Shown piece after piece: positions 61,093 to 64,000 of a stretch of 64,000 nucleotides of DNA. Within the stretch, counting starts at the first letter, position 1; every line of letters starts with the position of its first letter. The notes beneath the pieces were generated by a model that made no database searches, was not told where the DNA came from, and saw only the letters and a list, made by a program, of their open reading frames with translations. The stretch is from Fidelibacterota bacterium (lineage in GTDB: Bacteria; Fidelibacterota; UBA8477; JABMPR01): contig JABIFX010000104.1 in assembly GCA_018650445.1 (NCBI GenBank), positions 1 to 64,000 on the forward strand, given 5' to 3'. The position numbers and the translations under genes are program-made.

Positions 61093-62337
61093 ATGCAGCA
61101 GTTTGGATTTATTTTTGTAAAATCTCTATTTGTGCCAGAAGGTTCAGACTTTGAAACAAGCATGGCCAGCTATACCGAAGCCTTAAAACAGCTTGGTGGT
61201 GTTGAGTGGACGACGGAAAATCTGGATGACACCAAACCCCTGGTTTACTTCATGACGACTGGTGGAACAGAACAAGAGCTTCTAAATATCCGAGAACAGC
61301 GCAGTAAGGCGGTTAGCGATGAACCCGTGCTGGTTGTTGCCCACCCAGCCCATAATTCTCTACCAGCTTCCCTGGAAGTATTGGCCAGACTCCAACAAGA
61401 GGGCGCCCAGGGTCAGGTCTTATACCTGAACAGCTCAAGCGATAAACCAGGACTCCAAAAGATTCAAGATGTGCTAATTGACTTTCAGGTGTCTTCTGAA
61501 TTAAAGCAATCACGAATCGGTTTGCTTGGGACACCATCTGACTGGCTGGTTGCCAGTAGCCCCAATCATTCCATCATAAAGGAAACCTGGGGGCCAGACA
61601 TTGTTACTGTATCCCTGGATGAAATCAACAGCTTGATTAAGGATGTTGTCGAGGATACGATTCCAGCTGTCCGAGATCCCCTGGTTAAGGGCGCTACGGA
61701 AATCCAAGAGCCCTCACCAGCCGAGCTGGATGATGTCGTCCGAGTCTACTTAGCGCTGAAACAGGTCGTGAAAAAATATGAACTCGATGCGCTGACTCTC
61801 CGTTGTTTTGATCTGGTCCTGGGTCTTGAAACCACGGGATGCTTTGGTTTGTCTCAATTGACGGACGACGGCGTTATCGCCGGTTGTGAGGGAGATTTGG
61901 TTAGCACTGTAGGTCTCATGTGGGCTCAAAAGCTTACGGGACAGACACCCTGGATGGCAAATCCAGCACAGCTAGACGAGGTCGGTAACAAAATCATTCT
62001 GGCACACTGCACCGTACCGCGGAGCATGGTTCAGGATTATGGCTTGAGATCACATTTTGAATCCAATCTGGGGGTTGGTATCCAGGGCACCATTGCCAAT
62101 GGCCCAGTGACCCTGCTACGTATTGGTGGAAAAAAGATGGAACAGCTCTGGGTGGCCGAGGGAGAGATCATTCAATCTGGTAAAGCCGAAAATCTCTGTC
62201 GCACACAGGTGGAAATAAAAATCACAGAGGGTCAAATCAGCGATTTACTGGAATCACCGCTGGGCAACCATCTCGTTATGATCCAGGGCCATCACCTCAA
62301 ACGTCTTCAGGGTTGGTGGAAACAAATGATTGCCTGA
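61093..62337 (+). CDS. L-fucose/L-arabinose isomerase-like protein
   Basis: About 414 residues. The C-terminal half carries family motifs: GCFGLSQLTDDGVIAGCEGD, TVGLMWAQKLTGQTPWMANP, NKIILAHCTVPRSM and VTLLRIGGKKMEQLWVAEGE, in the order seen in fucose-isomerase-like sugar isomerases. The candidate metal-site acid is Glu in CEGD and the His in LAHC. The start is set at ATG 61093, behind CGGGGAA; an in-frame GTG at 61066 overlaps the LOG stop (GTGA) and ATG 61084 is intermediate. The substrate cannot be told; a five- or six-carbon ketose/aldose is expected. It is the third gene of the DeoC-like/LOG unit. Confidence 0.75.
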   Translation: MQQFGFIFVKSLFVPEGSDFETSMASYTEALKQLGGVEWTTENLDDTKPLVYFMTTGGTEQELLNIREQRSKAVSDEPVLVVAHPAHNSLPASLEVLARLQQEGAQGQVLYLNSSSDKPGLQKIQDVLIDFQVSSELKQSRIGLLGTPSDWLVASSPNHSIIKETWGPDIVTVSLDEINSLIKDVVEDTIPAVRDPLVKGATEIQEPSPAELDDVVRVYLALKQVVKKYELDALTLRCFDLVLGLETTGCFGLSQLTDDGVIAGCEGDLVSTVGLMWAQKLTGQTPWMANPAQLDEVGNKIILAHCTVPRSMVQDYGLRSHFESNLGVGIQGTIANGPVTLLRIGGKKMEQLWVAEGEIIQSGKAENLCRTQVEIKITEGQISDLLESPLGNHLVMIQGHHLKRLQGWWKQMIA

Positions 62338-62384
62338 GGGCACGGTTTTATGTAAAATAATAAATTCGGGGGTGCGGAGACTTT

Positions 62385-63791
62385 ATGGATAACACCATTA
62401 CACTACCAGCCTGGGTATTTATTATCCTTGTCCTTTTTGCCGGCATCATGGTTCTAGATCGTATGCTCATGCCCAGTTTACGCTGGTATCTTCGTCGGCG
62501 AGTGAAAAAGGTCATGGATGAAGTCAGCTCCAGACTGGATATCGCCATCCGACCCTTTCAGCTCACCCGGAGACAGGGACTTATCGATCAACTCGTCTTT
62601 GATGAGCAGGTGATTGAGGCGATTAAGACCTATGCCGTTGAGAATGACATGCCCAAAACGGTGGCCCAGGAAAAAGCCAAGCGTTATGCCCACGAGATTG
62701 TCCCTGCCTTCAATGCCTACATCTATTTCCGTCTCGGATACTGGCTGGCCCGAAATATTGCCCGTCTCATATATAGGGTTCGGGTCGGTTTTTACGATGC
62801 AGAGGAACTCAAAAATATTCCCGAAGATGCCTCCGTTGTGTTTGTTATGAACCACCGCAGCAATATGGATTATGTACTGGTTTCCTTTCTGGTGGCTGAA
62901 AAAACTGCTCTGTCTTATGCTATAGGGGAGTGGGCTCGGATCTGGCCATTGCAAACCCTACTGAAAGCTATGGGTGGCTTTTTTGTGAGAAGAAATTCCA
63001 AGATCCCCCTCTATCGAAAAGTCCTGGAACGCTATGTCCATCTCTCTACCCGAGCGGGAGTATGTCAGGCGGTCTTTCCTGAAGGGGGTTTAACTAAATC
63101 GGGAGCGCTACTAGAACCAAAATTAGGATTCATGGACTATATGCTCAGGGAATTCCATCCTGAATTTGACAAGGATATCGTCTTTGTTCCCGTGGGGATC
63201 AATTACGACCGTGTCGTGGAAGATCGTACTCTCATTAGAAAATTGGATCCCAATGCAAAACGTCGCAACCAATGGTATGTAATAAAAACCACCCTGGCCT
63301 TTGCCACCAAGATGCTTCTGTTATCCAGAAAACTGCGTTGGCGTCGTTTTGGATATGCCAGTGTCAATTTTGGTCGCCCAGTCTCTGTTAAGCAATATTG
63401 TGCTACCAACCAGATCAAGTTTGATGAAGTCGATTCAACGCATCGTTTTGAGCAGGTTAAAAAATTAGCCGATACTCTCATGGAGCATATTGCTGATGTG
63501 ATTCCCATTCTACCCATAGCCCTGGTTTCAGAGGTTTTACTGGAAAACAAGAATGTCTGGAAAAGTGAACTGGATCTCAAGGCTCAAGCCCTTCAGACAA
63601 TTGAGTCTCTGAGAAAGAAGGGTGCCCCTATAGATATTTCATCCGGGGCCAGCGAAGGTGTGTTAAATAACGCCATAAACATGCTTGTCGGTCGAAGGTT
63701 GGTGGCTGTTGAATCAAACCTGATTCGCCCCAAGGAAGAAGCGCTGGTTCTCCTGGAATACTATGCCAACTCCATCAAACAGTGGCAGTGA
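62385..63791 (+). CDS. PlsB-like glycerol-3-phosphate/1-acylglycerol acyltransferase
   Basis: A 468-residue protein with an N-terminal membrane anchor (PAWVFIILVLFAGIMVLDRML) and the acyltransferase block VVFVMNHRSNMDYVLVSFLV (NHx4D near residue 156-162), MGGFFVRRNSKIPLYRKVLE, CQAVFPEGGLTKSGALLEPK and IVFVPVGINYDRVVED. This is the PlsB-type arrangement, shorter than E. coli PlsB (807). It acylates glycerol-3-phosphate or a similar acceptor at the inner membrane, the first step of phospholipid synthesis. GGAG precedes the ATG. A C-terminal helical region has no assigned role. Confidence 0.87.
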   Translation: MDNTITLPAWVFIILVLFAGIMVLDRMLMPSLRWYLRRRVKKVMDEVSSRLDIAIRPFQLTRRQGLIDQLVFDEQVIEAIKTYAVENDMPKTVAQEKAKRYAHEIVPAFNAYIYFRLGYWLARNIARLIYRVRVGFYDAEELKNIPEDASVVFVMNHRSNMDYVLVSFLVAEKTALSYAIGEWARIWPLQTLLKAMGGFFVRRNSKIPLYRKVLERYVHLSTRAGVCQAVFPEGGLTKSGALLEPKLGFMDYMLREFHPEFDKDIVFVPVGINYDRVVEDRTLIRKLDPNAKRRNQWYVIKTTLAFATKMLLLSRKLRWRRFGYASVNFGRPVSVKQYCATNQIKFDEVDSTHRFEQVKKLADTLMEHIADVIPILPIALVSEVLLENKNVWKSELDLKAQALQTIESLRKKGAPIDISSGASEGVLNNAINMLVGRRLVAVESNLIRPKEEALVLLEYYANSIKQWQ

Positions 63792-63812
63792 GTGAATAAT
63801 GTATCTCAACCC

Positions 63813-63833
63813 GCACCCGAATTAAGTTGGGGC
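63813..63833. repeat. Imperfect copy of the 41569 palindrome
   Basis: GCACCCGAATTAAGTTGGGG, then C, differs from the element at 41571-41592 by two substitutions and one gap but keeps the palindromic core. It lies 21 bases after the acyltransferase stop. Two copies in one window, both just past a gene, suggest a dispersed terminator-like element. Confidence 0.45.
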
Positions 63834-63906
63834 AGGAGTGTATATATTGGCTTCTCCTTGTTGCTCCATGATTAATTCTTGATATTGGATGCCCATGAGA
63901 GACCCT

Positions 63907-64000
63907 ATGTTCATCAGTGCCCTGGACCTTTTTAAAATCGGAATCGGTCCCTCCAGTTCACATACCGTGGGTCCCATGCTGGCAGCCCGAACTTTTTTAG
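63907..64000 (+). CDS. sdaA: L-serine ammonia-lyase (partial, 3' end outside window)
   Basis: [20 protein letters not shown], continuing [11 protein letters not shown], is the N-terminus of L-serine dehydratase (iron-sulfur type), which converts serine to pyruvate and ammonia. ATG 63907 fits family length; ATG 63895 is in frame four codons earlier. Only about 31 residues are visible before the right edge, so whether this is the alpha/beta fused form is unknown. Confidence 0.9.
   Translation, partial: MFISALDLFKIGIGPSSSHTVGPMLAARTFL

Noticed and set aside
1-64000. tRNA, rRNA, riboswitch, insertion sequence or prophage
   Set aside because: I saw no cloverleaf candidate, transposase, integrase, terminal repeats or known riboswitch core by eye; a covariance-model and profile search would be needed to exclude them formally.

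Overview
The window reads as a chromosomal segment of a Gram-negative, probably marine, heterotrophic bacterium of the Fibrobacterota-Chlorobiota-Bacteroidota side of the tree. The closest feel is Candidatus Marinimicrobia (SAR406/Neomarinimicrobiota) or a relative such as Calditrichota or Ignavibacteria. This is inference from gene content, not a database result. The supports are: lipid A genes (lpxB, lpxK); a menaquinone-type UbiE/MenG methyltransferase; a TonB-dependent receptor next to secreted proteins with 'FPNPFNPSTT'-type C-terminal modules and a PorV-family barrel; a DUF3078 barrel; a Bacteroidota-style GroES-like protein; and a huge choice-of-anchor-D/SdrD-type surface protein.

Layout. 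1-1800: the rpmH (minus) / dnaA (plus) divergence, the classic neighbourhood of a chromosomal origin. 1.8-9.3 kb: a tight plus-strand run of a Bcp peroxiredoxin, a FemAB/GNAT-like transferase, a GT39-like membrane glycosyltransferase, a Wzx-type flippase and three glycosyltransferases, i.e. a surface polysaccharide locus. 9.3-18.3 kb: mostly minus-strand housekeeping and signalling: a solo HTH regulator, oligoendopeptidase F, a SpoIID-like protein, and a receiver protein paired with a giant multi-PAS histidine kinase. GroES-like and DUF1844 genes lie on the plus strand within it. 18.4-21.5 kb: a DUF3078 barrel, then an unusual cassette of a small secreted two-cysteine peptide, a secreted protein and a MauE/DoxX-like redox membrane protein. 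21.6-33.9 kb: a PreP-type M16 protease and a 3049-residue secreted repeat protein. 34.4-39.4 kb: MmcQ/YjbR, an orphan TrpF-like protein, then lpxK, an acyltransferase, lpxB and a Gfo/Idh dehydrogenase (a lipid A operon read right to left). 39.6-48.1 kb: M32 carboxypeptidase, SRPBCC protein, phosphoglycerate mutase, M16 and M1 peptidases. 48.2-56.8 kb: TetR regulator, a secreted protein, and a TonB receptor/secreted protein/PorV operon. 57-64 kb: menG, a CarF/TMEM189-type desaturase, DUF3859, FKBP, a degenerate DeoC, LOG, a fucose-isomerase-like protein, a PlsB-like acyltransferase and the start of L-serine dehydratase.

How the parts fit. Much of the window builds or services the cell envelope: polysaccharide, lipid A, phospholipid acylation, possible plasmalogen desaturation, and outer-membrane barrels. 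Another large part is peptide breakdown: PepF, PreP-like M16, a second M16, an M1 lipoprotein and M32. Together with the TonB receptor and the PorV/sorting-domain proteins this suits a protein-degrading, particle-associated lifestyle.

Most notable observations: (1) the peptide/secreted protein/MauE cassette with palindromes; (2) a DeoC paralogue that has lost both active-site lysines and the partner aspartate; (3) a CarF/PEDS1-type plasmalogen desaturase candidate; (4) lpxB whose conserved N-terminus can only be reached from a non-AUG (ATA) start; (5) a GroES-like gene whose natural start is one base out of frame across an A8 run; (6) the 16-repeat giant surface protein. I see no CRISPR array, rRNA, tRNA or insertion sequence.
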